This document shows, in pieces, positions 32,233 to 41,492 of a DNA stretch of 64,000 nt. The stretch comes from Actinoplanes lutulentus (GTDB lineage: Bacteria > Actinomycetota > Actinomycetes > Mycobacteriales > Micromonosporaceae), in assembly GCF_003259845.1 (NCBI RefSeq), contig NZ_QLMJ01000003.1:124001-188000 (forward strand). Direction: 5' to 3'. Every line of letters begins with the position of its first letter. The stretch's first letter is position 1. A model generated the notes under the pieces. The model was not told the origin of the DNA and searched no databases. It saw only the letters and a list, made by a program, of their open reading frames with translations. The position numbers and the translations under genes were made by a program.

Positions 32233-32879
32233 CGGCGGCCCACCGCGAGCGCGGTGCCCACCGACTGCTCGGTGCACTCGACGATCTCACGCAGATCGTT
32301 GGGCAGCGAGGAGATCATGGCGGGCAGGGCATGGTAGATGTGCGGGTAGTTCTCGAATCCGTACATGACGTGCCGGGTCAGGCCGGTCGCCACCACCAGT
32401 CCGACGAGCATCCGGTCGGCGATGTTGAGGTCCATCCCGCGAACCAGAATGTTCGCGATCCGGGTGGAGGCCCAGGCGGCGGCGTTGCGCTGCCGCGCGG
32501 TGTTGGGCATGTAGAGGGTCTGTGTCGAGCCCAGCATGCGGCGGCGGGTCACCATCTCGACGGCGCCCACACGCATCAGTCGCTCGGCCACCCGCAGGCC
32601 CGCGTCCTGGGACAGGAATGCCAGCCAGGTCCGCACGTCGGTGTGCTGCGACTGGGCACTGAGAAGGTCCAGAACATCGTGGGTCAGCGCGTCACGCGGC
32701 GGGTGACGATCAACGATGAACAGTTCGCCGTCGGCCACGCCGATGCGGCCTTCGAGCACTAACTCCGAGAGCAGCGCGGCGGCCAATCCGAGGCCGGTCG
32801 CACGGGGATGAAGCCGGGATCGCCCGGTGCGGTCCTCGTGTGCGATCAGGTAGTACTGGTCAGCCAACACTTGCGCCAC
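32229..32879 (-). CDS. GPP34 (GOLPH3/Vps74-like) family protein
   Basis: A 216-residue protein of the GPP34 family. It shows the start LADQYYLIAHEDRTGRSRLHPRATGLGLAAALLSELVL followed by a short beta segment IGVADGELFIVD and an all-helical body. In eukaryotes this fold binds PI4P and sorts Golgi enzymes. Bacterial copies are common in actinobacteria with no defined role. The stop codon is shared with the start of the permease gene, so the two are translationally coupled. Confidence 0.85.
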   Translation of the reverse strand: MAQVLADQYYLIAHEDRTGRSRLHPRATGLGLAAALLSELVLEGRIGVADGELFIVDRHPPRDALTHDVLDLLSAQSQHTDVRTWLAFLSQDAGLRVAERLMRVGAVEMVTRRRMLGSTQTLYMPNTARQRNAAAWASTRIANILVRGMDLNIADRMLVGLVVATGLTRHVMYGFENYPHIYHALPAMISSLPNDLREIVECTEQSVGTALAVGRR

Positions 32880-33135
32880 GCCCCTTAGACGCCAGTTCCA
32901 ATGATCATTTCTCTATGTGTAGGAAAGAAGACAGAACTCGATGTCCGCAGCATCATGTACCCAACATCAAGGTCAATACAAGAAGTACTAGACTTCTTAT
33001 TCAGGCCCTGCGGTGTCACACTCCTAATTGGATCATGCATATTCGCGATCATGAGGAAGTGTGATCTTGAATGGGTTGTTCGACCACGAGGAACCGACCG
33101 TAATATCGACTTCATCAGGACGGTAGGGAGTCCAG
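32880..33135. promoter_or_regulatory. divergent AT-rich promoter region
   Basis: A 256-bp spacer between the GPP34 operon and the XRE gene, clearly less GC-rich than its neighbours. An inverted repeat AAGAAGT/ACTTCTT (32980-32998) around a 5-nt spacer is a good operator candidate. An open frame starting at 32901 lacks a ribosome binding site and overruns the XRE gene in another frame, so it is not called. Confidence 0.5.
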
Positions 33136-33984
33136 GTGTCCGATATAGAGGGTCCGACGCTGCGACGCCGCCGACTGGGCGCGGAGCTCAAAAGATGCCG
33201 GGAAGCAGCCGGCCTGACGCAACAGGACGTGTCCCGGCACTTCGAATGGCACGCCGCCAAGGTCACCCGGATCGAGACCGCACGGGTGGCGGTGACGCCG
33301 CGCGACGTGCGGGACCTGCTGACCCTTTACAACGTGCGCGACCAGGGATATCGCGAGGCGCTGGTGGAGCTCGCCCGGCTCTCACGCGAGCGCACCTGGT
33401 GGACCGATTACCGGGACATCCTGCGCCCCGGCAACTTCGTCGGGCTGGAGGCTGCCGCCTCGTCGATGCGCGCCTGGGAACCGATCATCGTCCCGGGTCT
33501 GCTGCAGACCGAGTCGTACATGCGGGCACTGATCAGGACCGGTCGTTCATCCGACACGGCTCAGCAGATCGACCGGCGCGTCGCGCTGCGCATGACCCGG
33601 CAGAGCCGGCTCGGCGGCGAACGCCCGCTGGAACTCTCCGCCGTCATCGACGAATCCGTGGTGCGCCGGGTCATCGGCGGCGAGGACGTCATGGCAGAGC
33701 AGCTGCAACATCTGATCGATACAGCTAGATTACCGAATGTAATGCTGCAGATCCTGCCGTTCAGCGCCGGGGAACATCCGTTCCTAGGCGGCTCAGCAGC
33801 GCTTTTGGAGTTCCGCGAGACCACCCATTTGGATGTTGTCTACCTTGAAGGCATTGCGGGAGACTATTACGAAGAGCAACCAGACGAGGTTGCCCGGTAC
33901 CGACAGGAGTTCGAGCGAATGAGCGCTAAGTCGCTCGATCATCGGACTACGATAAAGATGATCGAGAGTCTGCTCGTCGCGTAG
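33136..33984 (+). CDS. XRE-type regulator with DUF5753 domain
   Basis: A 282-residue protein. The N-terminal Cro/XRE helix-turn-helix (LGAELKRCREAAGLTQQDVSRHFEWHAAKVTRIE) is followed by a DUF5753 domain (WEPIIVPGLLQTESYMRAL, then LQILPFSAGEHPFLGGSAALLEF). GTG 33136 has AGGGAG upstream. In actinobacteria these genes typically sit next to DUF397 genes, as here, and some control development or secondary metabolism. Confidence 0.9.
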   Translation: MSDIEGPTLRRRRLGAELKRCREAAGLTQQDVSRHFEWHAAKVTRIETARVAVTPRDVRDLLTLYNVRDQGYREALVELARLSRERTWWTDYRDILRPGNFVGLEAAASSMRAWEPIIVPGLLQTESYMRALIRTGRSSDTAQQIDRRVALRMTRQSRLGGERPLELSAVIDESVVRRVIGGEDVMAEQLQHLIDTARLPNVMLQILPFSAGEHPFLGGSAALLEFRETTHLDVVYLEGIAGDYYEEQPDEVARYRQEFERMSAKSLDHRTTIKMIESLLVA

Positions 33985-34025
33985 CGCTCCCGAAGAAATC
34001 TCATATCGAAGGGAGGTGCTCGAGT

Positions 34026-34241
34026 ATGCTCGCGCACCAACTCGACGGTGCCGTCTGGAAAAAAGGCAGTCGCAGTAACGGCAGCGGTGGCAGCAACTGT
34101 GTCGAGGTCGCATTCCTCGACAAGGAAATCGCCGTCCGTGACAGCAAGGACCAGGCGGGCCCGGCTCTCATGTTCACGTTAGCGGAGTGGACCGCTTTCG
34201 TGGACTCCGCCAAGGACGGCGAATTCGATATCAACTCGTGA
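34026..34241 (+). CDS. DUF397 small protein
   Basis: A 71-residue protein with the DUF397 pattern: W-x-K-S-R-S and NCVEVAFLDKEIAVRDSKDQAGPALMFTLAEWTAFV. The family works with XRE/DUF5753 regulators in a toxin-antitoxin-like or anti-activator relation, as in BldB-type systems. A strong ribosome binding site GGGAGGT precedes ATG 34026. It lies 41 bp after the XRE gene on the same strand and a terminator follows. Confidence 0.9.
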   Translation: MLAHQLDGAVWKKGSRSNGSGGSNCVEVAFLDKEIAVRDSKDQAGPALMFTLAEWTAFVDSAKDGEFDINS

Positions 34242-34315
34242 GAGCCTACCGATAGGCGCGCACCGATGGAAGTCCTGAACAGCTAGATCGACTTTCGCGA
34301 TGTGCGACTTGAGGA

Positions 34316-34350
34316 ATGCCACGGCGTCTCCCCGTGAGGCGCCGTGGCAT
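34316..34350 (+). terminator. hairpin terminator after DUF397
   Basis: ATGCCACGGCG and CGCCGTGGCAT form an 11-bp perfect stem. It lies 75 bp beyond the DUF397 stop and 57 bp from the end of the opposing gene. Confidence 0.7.
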
Positions 34351-34406
34351 CGTCACATCTGGCCGGAACCTCCGGCAGCCGATGATGACAATCGGTCAGC
34401 GCCCGC

Positions 34407-35180
34407 TCACGCGAAGGCGGGGCGGAAGGCCTCGCGGGTGGTGACGCGCGGCGCCGGGATCAGGTGCTCGACCGCTGCGGCCCGGGCCTGGGCGACGGCT
34501 GCCTCGCGGATCAGGCTGTCCCGGTTGCGGCAGGCGTCCAGGGCGTCGTGCCAGGCCGCGCGCTCGTCGGCCACGGCCCGCTCGTACACCTTGGCCAGGT
34601 ACTCGGCGCTGACCCGCTGCACCACCAGCTCCTGCTCGGCCGGGTGCAGGCGGGCATCCCAGCCGTTACGCCCGCTCAGCGCGTCGGCGACCGCCTCGGC
34701 GGGCAGCTCGCCACGGCCGGCGGCCTCCTGAACGGCACGGTGCAGGAAGCGCTCGCGGTACGCGTACTCATGGGTGGTCCTGGCCGTGTAAGGCGTGCCG
34801 AAGGCCGCTGTGGCCCGTCCCCTGGCCCAGCGCGCGTCCGAGGCCTGCCAGGCCTCCCAGGCCGCGTCCACCGCCGCGTCGGCCGACTCCCAGTGTCCCT
34901 GCCAGCGCTGCGACGCGTACCCGGCCTGATCAGCCGCGACCTGGATCTCCTCGGCGTAACGCACCGCCTGGACCGCCTCGTCGAGGCGCCGCTGGCGCAG
35001 CTCGTCGCGCTTCTCGGCGCGGCGGCGCAGGAAGCCCACCGTGTCGATCAGGGCGCGCCCCGGGTTGCGCACGTTATGCGGGCTGGCCAGCACCACCAGG
35101 GCCGGCAGCGTGAGCAGCATCAGCGCTGCCCAGATCGCCATCGGGGCCGGTTGGGTCAGCATCTCAGCAACGATGTTCAT
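34407..35180 (-). CDS. membrane-anchored Ala-rich helical protein
   Basis: A 257-residue product with an N-terminal membrane segment (IWAALMLLTLPALVVLAS). A long charged helical region follows (RRRAEKRDELRQRRLDEAVQAVRYAEEIQVAADQ and similar), rich in Ala, Arg and Trp, that may form a coiled coil. No family was recognised. ATG 35180 (MNIVAE) is the likely start; the longer frame upstream is basic low complexity and overlaps the neighbouring secreted-protein gene. It may be cotranscribed with that gene. Confidence 0.6.
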   Translation of the reverse strand: MNIVAEMLTQPAPMAIWAALMLLTLPALVVLASPHNVRNPGRALIDTVGFLRRRAEKRDELRQRRLDEAVQAVRYAEEIQVAADQAGYASQRWQGHWESADAAVDAAWEAWQASDARWARGRATAAFGTPYTARTTHEYAYRERFLHRAVQEAAGRGELPAEAVADALSGRNGWDARLHPAEQELVVQRVSAEYLAKVYERAVADERAAWHDALDACRNRDSLIREAAVAQARAAAVEHLIPAPRVTTREAFRPAFA

Positions 35181-35268
35181 GGTTCGGTTCCGTCCGCTCG
35201 TCTCGCGTTTCCCGCTCTCTCCTGGCATGCGTCGACCCCCGGCAGCGCAGCACGCTGCCCGAAAAGGG

Positions 35269-35571
35269 TCAGGCGAGAGAAGCGGGCGGCGCCCGCGAGC
35301 CGGCCGCGCCGGCGACGGTCTGAGCGCGCAGAACGCGCTCGAACGCGGTGGTCGAGCAGAGGCGAACCGGCGCGGACGCCGGATCTTCCTGGGTACGCGC
35401 GGGAGCGTCACACGCGTCGGCGGAGGCCGTTTGCACCGCCGTGGAGGAGGCGGAGATGCTGTTTGCGCTCGGGCGCCGCACGGCAGAGGCCGGTGCGGTG
35501 AAGAAGGCCAGAACGAGCGCCAGCAGAACAGGCAACGACCGGAGCAGAACGCTGCGGTGTGTCGTGGCCAT
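35269..35571 (-). CDS. small secreted protein
   Basis: A 100-residue product with a convincing signal peptide (basic N-terminus, LLRSLPVLLALVLAFFTAPASA). A mature part of about 70 residues, rich in Ala, Ser and Thr, follows. It has two cysteines (DACDAP and RLCSTT) that could form a disulfide. No strong ribosome binding site is visible before ATG 35571 and no family was recognised. It ends 89 bp before the next minus-strand gene. Confidence 0.5.
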   Translation of the reverse strand: MATTHRSVLLRSLPVLLALVLAFFTAPASAVRRPSANSISASSTAVQTASADACDAPARTQEDPASAPVRLCSTTAFERVLRAQTVAGAAGSRAPPASLA

Positions 35572-35748
35572 GGGATGAAAGTACCGATTTGCTCCCTAGA
35601 GTCCGATCTTGGCGCGCCGGACGGTCACCCGTTCCGGCTACGTGAATCGGATAGATCCTGCGCGGAAAGGATCACTCAGTTTCGCGCTTGTCCCGCCGAT
35701 GGTGGAGATCGACCGGAAGCCATCCGGGGCACCCGGACAGGAGCGATC

Positions 35749-37611
35749 ATGCAGATGCGCGCCGCGGTCAGAGACCCGGTTCTGCTGGCGCTCCTGACGA
35801 CCGGTCTGCTGCTCGCCCCGTGGTTCCTGGCCGGGCCGGGCGGCACCACCATGCCCTGGGTCATCCAGGCGGCGCTCGACGTGCTGATGGCGTACATCGC
35901 GTGGCGGCTGGCCCGGCATCCGGAGATGCCCGCGGCCGGACGGCGGTTCTGGCAGGTCGTGATGATCGCCTGCGCGTCCTGCGCGATCGGTGACACGTAC
36001 CAGTGCCTGATGGTTCTCGCGAACCCCGGAACCACCCGGATCAGCCTGGTGCAGACGACGTTCGTGGTCGCCGGCATGGCCACCGTGGTCGTGGCCACGC
36101 TGCGGCACCCGCTGGGCGGCGCCGGGCGGCAGCGCCTGCGGCTCTGGTTCGACACGGCCACCGTGCTGACCGGCGTCGCGGTCTTCCTCTGGTACTTCCT
36201 GCTCGCCGAGGAGATCGGCGGACGACACGACTCGGACCGCTGGGCCGCCTCGGCCACCGCGGTGGTGATGCTGCTGATCGCGTTCGGGGTGCTCAAGCTG
36301 ATCCTGAGCGGGACGGCGCCGTTCACCCGGGTGTCCGGGTCGGCGGCGGCGCTCGGCGTGGCCGGCACCGCGCTGGCCGCCCCGATCACCACCGGGCTCG
36401 TCGGCGACCCCGGCCTCGGGCTGATGACAGTGGTGCAGCTGCTGCCGTGCGTACTCACCACCGCGGCGCTGCGCCTGCAACAGCTACAGGCCGGGCTGCT
36501 GGCGCCACGGCTGCCCGGACCTCTCGGGCCGCGGTCGAGCCGGTTGCCGTATCTCGCGGTCGTCGCGACCCAGCTCCTGCTGGTCTGGTCGCTGCGGGAG
36601 AAGACGATCGACAGCCGGCTCTGGGGCGTCGCGATCGGCGTCGTGGTGATCACCGCGCTGGTGCTGGGCCGGCAGCTGGTGGCGTTCCGGGACAACGAGC
36701 GGTTGCTCGGCGAGCTCGACGAGCAGCGTGAGCGGTTCCGGGCCCTGGTGCAGAACACGTCCGACCTGACGCTGGTGGTCGACCCGCTCGGGAAGATCGA
36801 CTATGCCAGTCCGGCCGCTGAGCGCGTGCTCGGCCTCACGCCGGAGCAGCTTCTGGAGACGAACCTTTACGACCGTACGCATCCGGATGATCTCTCCGCC
36901 GTGAACGAGCTCTCCGAGCAGCTCGCCGCGCGCCCCGGCCACGGCGTCACGACGCAGCTCCGGTGGCGGCACGCGGACGGCACGCACCGGTGGCTCGACG
37001 TGGTCAGCACCGACCTGCGCAACAACCCCAGCGTCGGCGGGGTGGTGCTCAACGCCCGCGACGCCACCGAGACCCGGGCGCTGCACGACGAGCTGCGGCG
37101 GCAGGCCAGCCACGACGCGCTCACCGGGCTGGCGAACCGGGTGCTGCTGCACCGCCGGCTCCAGGAGTCGGCGGCCGTCACGGTCAGCATGCTGCTGATC
37201 GACCTGGACGGCTTCAAACAGGTCAACGACCTGCATGGGCACCACGCCGGCGACGTCGTGCTCCAGACGGTCGCGGAGCGGCTCACCGGCATGCTCGGCG
37301 CCGGCGAGCTGGCCGCGCGGCTGGGTGGCGACGAGTTCGCGGTGCTGCTGCCCGGCACCGCCGAGGCGGAGGCCACCAACCTGGCCGAGCAGATCGCCGC
37401 GGTGGTGGCCGAGCCGATGATGGTCGCCGGCCAGTGGCTGAGCGTGGGCGCCAGCGTCGGTGTCGCGACCGGAACACCGGGCGAGGGCGACGGCCTGCTC
37501 CGCGAGGCGGACGCGCTCATGTACGAGCGGAAGAAGGCCAGAAAAGCCGGAGGGACCGCCCTCACGGACGATCCCTCCGGTCTAGCTACGACACATCACC
37601 AGCGACGGTAG
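35749..37611 (+). CDS. membrane PAS-GGDEF diguanylate cyclase
   Basis: A 620-residue protein. Residues 1-320 hold about eight membrane helices. A PAS domain (about 327-445, FRALVQNTSDLTLVVDPLGKI) and a GGDEF domain (about 450-605) follow. The GGDEF domain has DALTGLANR, LLIDLDGFKQVND and an intact RLGGDEFAV active site, so c-di-GMP synthesis is expected. The inhibitory RxxD site normally found upstream of GGDEF is absent, so product inhibition may be lost. AGGAG precedes ATG 35749. The 3' end overlaps the convergent LVIVD gene by 16 bp. Confidence 0.9.
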   Translation: MQMRAAVRDPVLLALLTTGLLLAPWFLAGPGGTTMPWVIQAALDVLMAYIAWRLARHPEMPAAGRRFWQVVMIACASCAIGDTYQCLMVLANPGTTRISLVQTTFVVAGMATVVVATLRHPLGGAGRQRLRLWFDTATVLTGVAVFLWYFLLAEEIGGRHDSDRWAASATAVVMLLIAFGVLKLILSGTAPFTRVSGSAAALGVAGTALAAPITTGLVGDPGLGLMTVVQLLPCVLTTAALRLQQLQAGLLAPRLPGPLGPRSSRLPYLAVVATQLLLVWSLREKTIDSRLWGVAIGVVVITALVLGRQLVAFRDNERLLGELDEQRERFRALVQNTSDLTLVVDPLGKIDYASPAAERVLGLTPEQLLETNLYDRTHPDDLSAVNELSEQLAARPGHGVTTQLRWRHADGTHRWLDVVSTDLRNNPSVGGVVLNARDATETRALHDELRRQASHDALTGLANRVLLHRRLQESAAVTVSMLLIDLDGFKQVNDLHGHHAGDVVLQTVAERLTGMLGAGELAARLGGDEFAVLLPGTAEAEATNLAEQIAAVVAEPMMVAGQWLSVGASVGVATGTPGEGDGLLREADALMYERKKARKAGGTALTDDPSGLATTHHQRR

Positions 37612-39026
37612 TTGTCCTGGGTCTGCGCGTTGAACTGCCAGGTGCGCTCACGCTCGGCCTTGTCGATCCGGCGGTCGCTCACCTCCAGGACGTCCAGACC
37701 CTTCTGGATGTCGTTGGAGTAGATGAAGCCGTTGTACCAGTACGCGGACCACGAGCCACCGACGATGAACCGGTCGGCGCTGAGCGGGCCCCGCTCCCAG
37801 TACGCGATCTCCTTGGGCTTCTTCGAGTCGGTGAAGTCCCAGATCGAGATGCCACCCTGGTACCAGGCCTGGACCATGATGTCCTTGCCCTTGACCGGGA
37901 TCAGCGAGCCGTTGTGGGCGACGCAGTTCTCCAGGGCCGAGTTCTCCCGCGGGATCTTGAAGTAGCTCTGGAACTCGAGCTTGACCTTCTTGCCCTTGCC
38001 CTTGAGGTGGTAGATCGCGTCGGCGCCACGGTTCGGGCCGATCTCCGGGTTACAGGTGGCCTGGCCGCCGCCGCCGAGCTCGTCGGTGAAGACGACCTTG
38101 GTGCCGTCGTTGTTGAACGTGGCCGAGTGCCAGAACGCGAAGTTCTCGGTGTCCCGGACCGTGGTGAGCACCTTCGGCGCCACCGGGTTCGAGATGTCGA
38201 AGATCGCGCCGTCACCCATGCAAGCACCGGCCGCGATGTCCTTCTCCGGGTACGCCGTGATGTCGTGGCAGCCCGTGGTCGGGTAACCGTCGGCGTCACC
38301 GGGGTAACCGCCGTCCGGGAAGAGCACCGGCGTGGCGACGACAGCCGCCGCGGTCGGGTTCTTCAGCGGAACCTTGACGATCGAGATCTTGTCGTGCGGC
38401 AGCGCGCAGTTGGGCACGCTGGCACCGGACAGGTTGTAGGACGACACGTACAGGTAGACCGACTTGTCGCGGCCCTTGCCCGGCACGATCGTCTGGGTGT
38501 GCGAACCGCAGTCCGTCTTCACCGCCGCGACGTACTGCGGGCTCTTCGGGTTGCTGATGTCGAAGACCTTGATGCCTTCCCAGCGCGGCGTCTCAGCCGG
38601 CGACGTCCCGGGCACCGAGGTGCTCGCGCAGGAGTCGTCGGAGCGCTGCGCGTCGGTGGCGAGGAAGAGCAGGTCTCCCCAGATCGAGATGTCGTTCTGC
38701 GCGCCGGGACAGACCACGACGGCGGCGACCGACGGCTTCCGCGGGTTGCTGATGTCGTAGACGGTGAACCCGTTGTAGTTACCGCCGTACGCGTATTTGC
38801 CCTGGAACGCCCAGTCCGAGTTGAGGGAGTTCTCGGCCGCGAACGGAGCGGCTTTCGGGATGTTGGCGATCTGCTTGAGGTTGGAACTGCTGCGGATCTC
38901 GTCGACCGCCGGAATGTCGGCCGCCGCGGCCTGGGCGGGCGCCACGGCCAGGAAGCTGAGCAGGACTGCCGCAGCACCAATACTGGACAGGCGCTTGAAC
39001 CGCCCTCGTGGGGCAGGGTGCTTCAT
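37596..39026 (-). CDS. secreted LVIVD-repeat beta-propeller protein
   Basis: A 476-residue protein with a signal peptide (KRLSSIGAAAVLLSFLAVAPAQA). It has several LVIVD-type repeats (VYDISNPRKPSVA, VFDISNPKSPQYVAA, IFDISNPVAPKVL, IWDFTDSKKPKEIAYW), consistent with a beta-propeller. Six Cys residues occur in the extracellular part. The function is unknown; the family is surface-exposed. AAGGAG precedes ATG 39026. It is divergent from a DUF305 lipoprotein gene. Confidence 0.88.
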   Translation of the reverse strand: MKHPAPRGRFKRLSSIGAAAVLLSFLAVAPAQAAAADIPAVDEIRSSSNLKQIANIPKAAPFAAENSLNSDWAFQGKYAYGGNYNGFTVYDISNPRKPSVAAVVVCPGAQNDISIWGDLLFLATDAQRSDDSCASTSVPGTSPAETPRWEGIKVFDISNPKSPQYVAAVKTDCGSHTQTIVPGKGRDKSVYLYVSSYNLSGASVPNCALPHDKISIVKVPLKNPTAAAVVATPVLFPDGGYPGDADGYPTTGCHDITAYPEKDIAAGACMGDGAIFDISNPVAPKVLTTVRDTENFAFWHSATFNNDGTKVVFTDELGGGGQATCNPEIGPNRGADAIYHLKGKGKKVKLEFQSYFKIPRENSALENCVAHNGSLIPVKGKDIMVQAWYQGGISIWDFTDSKKPKEIAYWERGPLSADRFIVGGSWSAYWYNGFIYSNDIQKGLDVLEVSDRRIDKAERERTWQFNAQTQDNYRRW

Positions 39027-39159
39027 GGAGCTCCTTCCGGGTACGGAGCCACCGACGACACACCGCGAGTCGTGTCGCGAGCACCCCCGGTGACAGCGAT
39101 ATCGGTCGTTACGATAGCTGTCGAATGTTGCGTTGGGGACCCTTACCGAAAAGGAAGCA

Positions 39160-39828
39160 ATGAATCGCCGACACACACGGAGCCGGGCGGCCGTCGCCCT
39201 CGCGGCCGTCGCCGCCGCCGGGATCGCCCTGACCGCCTGCTCAGCAGAGGACAAGGAGCCCGTGGCTCAGTCCTCTGCCGCCTCATCCTCGCCGATTCCG
39301 GTGCTGCTGCCGGGCCGTCCGGGAGAATCGGCAGTGGTGTCCGATTCTGATCAGGTGAAGGCGCCCGACGGGACGGCGTACAACTCGATCGACGTGGCGT
39401 ACGTGCAGATGATGATCGCCCACCACGACCAGGCTGTCGCGATGGCCGACCTGGCGCCCGGGCGAGCCGGCAACAGCGCGCTGAAGCGGCTCGCCGAGCG
39501 GATCAGCGTCGGCCAGAAACTCGAAGTCGATTACCTGAAGTCCTGGTTGAAGGACCGGAACCAGCCCAAATCCGATCCCAGCCACGACCACTCGACGATG
39601 CCGGGCGGGCAGAGCCCGGAGAAGATCGCGGCTCTCACGGCGGCCACCGGCGCCGGCTTCGACCGCCTTTTCGTGGCCATGATGACCGAGCACCACAAGG
39701 GCGCGCAGCAGATGGCCGGCGATCTTCTGAAGAGCGGCGTGGACGAGCGACTGTCCGAATTAGCCAATGAATCGGCGGTCGAGCAGATCTCCGAGATCCG
39801 GCGGATGGCCGAGCTGGGACTCAGCTGA
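39160..39828 (+). CDS. DUF305 lipoprotein
   Basis: A 222-residue lipoprotein (lipobox LTAC, Cys27) with a DUF305 domain: paired His motifs MMIAHHDQAVAMADL and MMTEHHKGAQQMAGD separated by about 80 residues. The His/Met-rich pattern suggests metal binding, possibly copper, which is inference from related proteins. AAAGGAAG precedes ATG 39160. It is divergent from the LVIVD protein gene with about 130 bp between them. Confidence 0.88.
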   Translation: MNRRHTRSRAAVALAAVAAAGIALTACSAEDKEPVAQSSAASSSPIPVLLPGRPGESAVVSDSDQVKAPDGTAYNSIDVAYVQMMIAHHDQAVAMADLAPGRAGNSALKRLAERISVGQKLEVDYLKSWLKDRNQPKSDPSHDHSTMPGGQSPEKIAALTAATGAGFDRLFVAMMTEHHKGAQQMAGDLLKSGVDERLSELANESAVEQISEIRRMAELGLS

Positions 39829-39846
39829 TCGTTTCCCTGAAAAGGA

Positions 39847-40572
39847 TCAGAGGAGCATGCCGCCCGAGGCCTCGACGCGCTGGCCGGTGATCCAGCCGGC
39901 GCCGTCGCCGAGCATCGTCGCGACCGCCGCGGCGATCTCCTCGGGCCGAGCCACCCGGCCCAGCGCGGTCACGCTGCCGATGTGGGCGCGTACCTGCTCG
40001 TTGTCACGGAGCGCGCCGCCACCGAACTCGGTGCCGGCCGGTCCGGGCGCCACCACGTTGGCGGTGATGCCGCGCGGGCCGAGCTCCTTCGCCAGGTACT
40101 TGGTGAAGACCTCGACCGCGCCCTTCATCGCGGCGTACGCGGCGTAGACGCCCTCGCCGGTGAAACGGGTCAGCCCGGTGGAGAGGTTCACGATCCGGCC
40201 GCCGTCGGCGATCAGCGGGAGCAGTTTCTGGGTCAGGAAGAACATGCCGCGCCAGTGCACGTTCAGCATCTCGTCGAAGGCTTCGACCGAGGTCTCCGCG
40301 ATCGAGCCGGCCGCGCCGACGCCGGCGTTGTTGACCAGGAAGTCGAAGTCGGTCCGGCCGAACCGGTCGGCGAGGACCTGACGCAACGAGCCGGCGAACG
40401 CGTCGTACGAACCGAGGTCGCCGACGGTGAGCGGCAGTGCGACAGCGTCGATCTTCTCGCCGGGGTCGCCGCGGTACGTGTAGATCACTTCGACGCCGGC
40501 GTCGATCAGAGCGAGGGCGGTGGCCCGGCCGAGTCCGCGGTTACCACCGGTGATCAGGGCGATTTTGGGCAT
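39847..40572 (-). CDS. SDR family oxidoreductase
   Basis: A 241-residue classical short-chain dehydrogenase. It has the cofactor motif TGGNRGLGRA, NNAG, and the catalytic Y-x-x-x-K in YAAYAAMKGA, with an upstream Ser (VNLSTGLTRF). The C-terminal PGPAGTEF region is typical of the family. An Arg after the glycine motif suggests NADPH. The substrate is unknown. It follows the XRE/MmyB-type regulator by 30 nt on the same strand, so that regulator may control it. Confidence 0.9.
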   Translation of the reverse strand: MPKIALITGGNRGLGRATALALIDAGVEVIYTYRGDPGEKIDAVALPLTVGDLGSYDAFAGSLRQVLADRFGRTDFDFLVNNAGVGAAGSIAETSVEAFDEMLNVHWRGMFFLTQKLLPLIADGGRIVNLSTGLTRFTGEGVYAAYAAMKGAVEVFTKYLAKELGPRGITANVVAPGPAGTEFGGGALRDNEQVRAHIGSVTALGRVARPEEIAAAVATMLGDGAGWITGQRVEASGGMLL

Positions 40573-40602
40573 GGTGATGCCTTTCTACGGGTTTTTTCAG
40601 AC

Positions 40603-41424
40603 TTAAGCGTTTACCGCGGCGAGGAGCTGGAGCTTCTCGTGACTCGCTGAGCCGGGCACCGCGGTGAAGACCAACAGGGTCTGCATCTGGTCCGGGTCGA
40701 GCAGGTTCTGGCAGTACAGCTCGATCTCGCCGAGCTGCGGGTGCAGCAGCGTCTTGCGGTCGGTGTGCGTGAGGCCGACCTCGTGATCGGCCCAGATCGC
40801 GGCGAACTCCGGGCTCACCGCCAGCAGCGCCTCGACGATCTCGCCGGCCCGGCTGTCCGGCGCCGCCGCGTACGCCCGCCGCAACTGAGCAGTGAGGATC
40901 CGCGCGTGCCTCGGGTGGTGCTCCTCGGGGTAGGTCCGGCGGCACTCCGGCACGGTGAACCACCGGTACCACGCGCTGCGCGCCAGGCCGGTGAACCGGG
41001 TCTCGTCGCCGACCAGCGCGACCGCCATCGGGGTCTGCACCAGCGTCTCGCCCCACCGGGAGATGACCATCGCCGCGGTGTCGTCGAGCCGGTCCAGGAT
41101 CCGCATCACCCCGGGGTTGATGTGGTCGTCGCGCAGCGCCCGCTGCGGCACCGGGTGGCCGCCCAGACGGAACAGGTGGTCCCGCTCCTCCAGGCCGAGA
41201 TGCAGGGCCCGGGCCAGCGCCGCGAGCATCTGCTCGGACGGCGCGGGGCCGCGCTGCTGCTCGATCCGGCCGTAGTAGTCGGCCGACATCCCGGCGAGCG
41301 ACGCGACCTCCTCGCGACGCAGGCCACCGGTCCGCCGCCGGGCGCCCCGGGGCAGCCCGACGTCCTCCGGCTGGAGCGCCTCACGGCGAGTCCGGAGAAA
41401 GTCGGCCAGCTGGTCTCGATCCAT
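40603..41424 (-). CDS. XRE regulator with MmyB-like ligand domain
   Basis: A 273-residue protein. An N-terminal helix-turn-helix (VGLPRGARRRTGGLRREEVASLAGMSADYYGRIEQQRG) precedes an MmyB-like PAS-related domain (DHINPGVMRILDRLDDTAAMVISRWGETL). This family includes regulators of short-chain dehydrogenase genes and methylenomycin MmyB. It lies just upstream of, and on the same strand as, the SDR gene, so autoregulated cotranscription is likely. Confidence 0.9.
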   Translation of the reverse strand: MDRDQLADFLRTRREALQPEDVGLPRGARRRTGGLRREEVASLAGMSADYYGRIEQQRGPAPSEQMLAALARALHLGLEERDHLFRLGGHPVPQRALRDDHINPGVMRILDRLDDTAAMVISRWGETLVQTPMAVALVGDETRFTGLARSAWYRWFTVPECRRTYPEEHHPRHARILTAQLRRAYAAAPDSRAGEIVEALLAVSPEFAAIWADHEVGLTHTDRKTLLHPQLGEIELYCQNLLDPDQMQTLLVFTAVPGSASHEKLQLLAAVNA

Positions 41425-41492
41425 GTGACCAGTCTGGCCCGGGTGTGCGTACGGATGAAGGCCGAACTTATCCGGGGACGACTGATCCCTGT

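Noticed and set aside
32901..33728. 275-residue ORF over the divergent promoter
   Set aside because: It has no ribosome binding site and most of it is an alternative frame of the XRE gene, with Arg/Gly-rich shadow composition.
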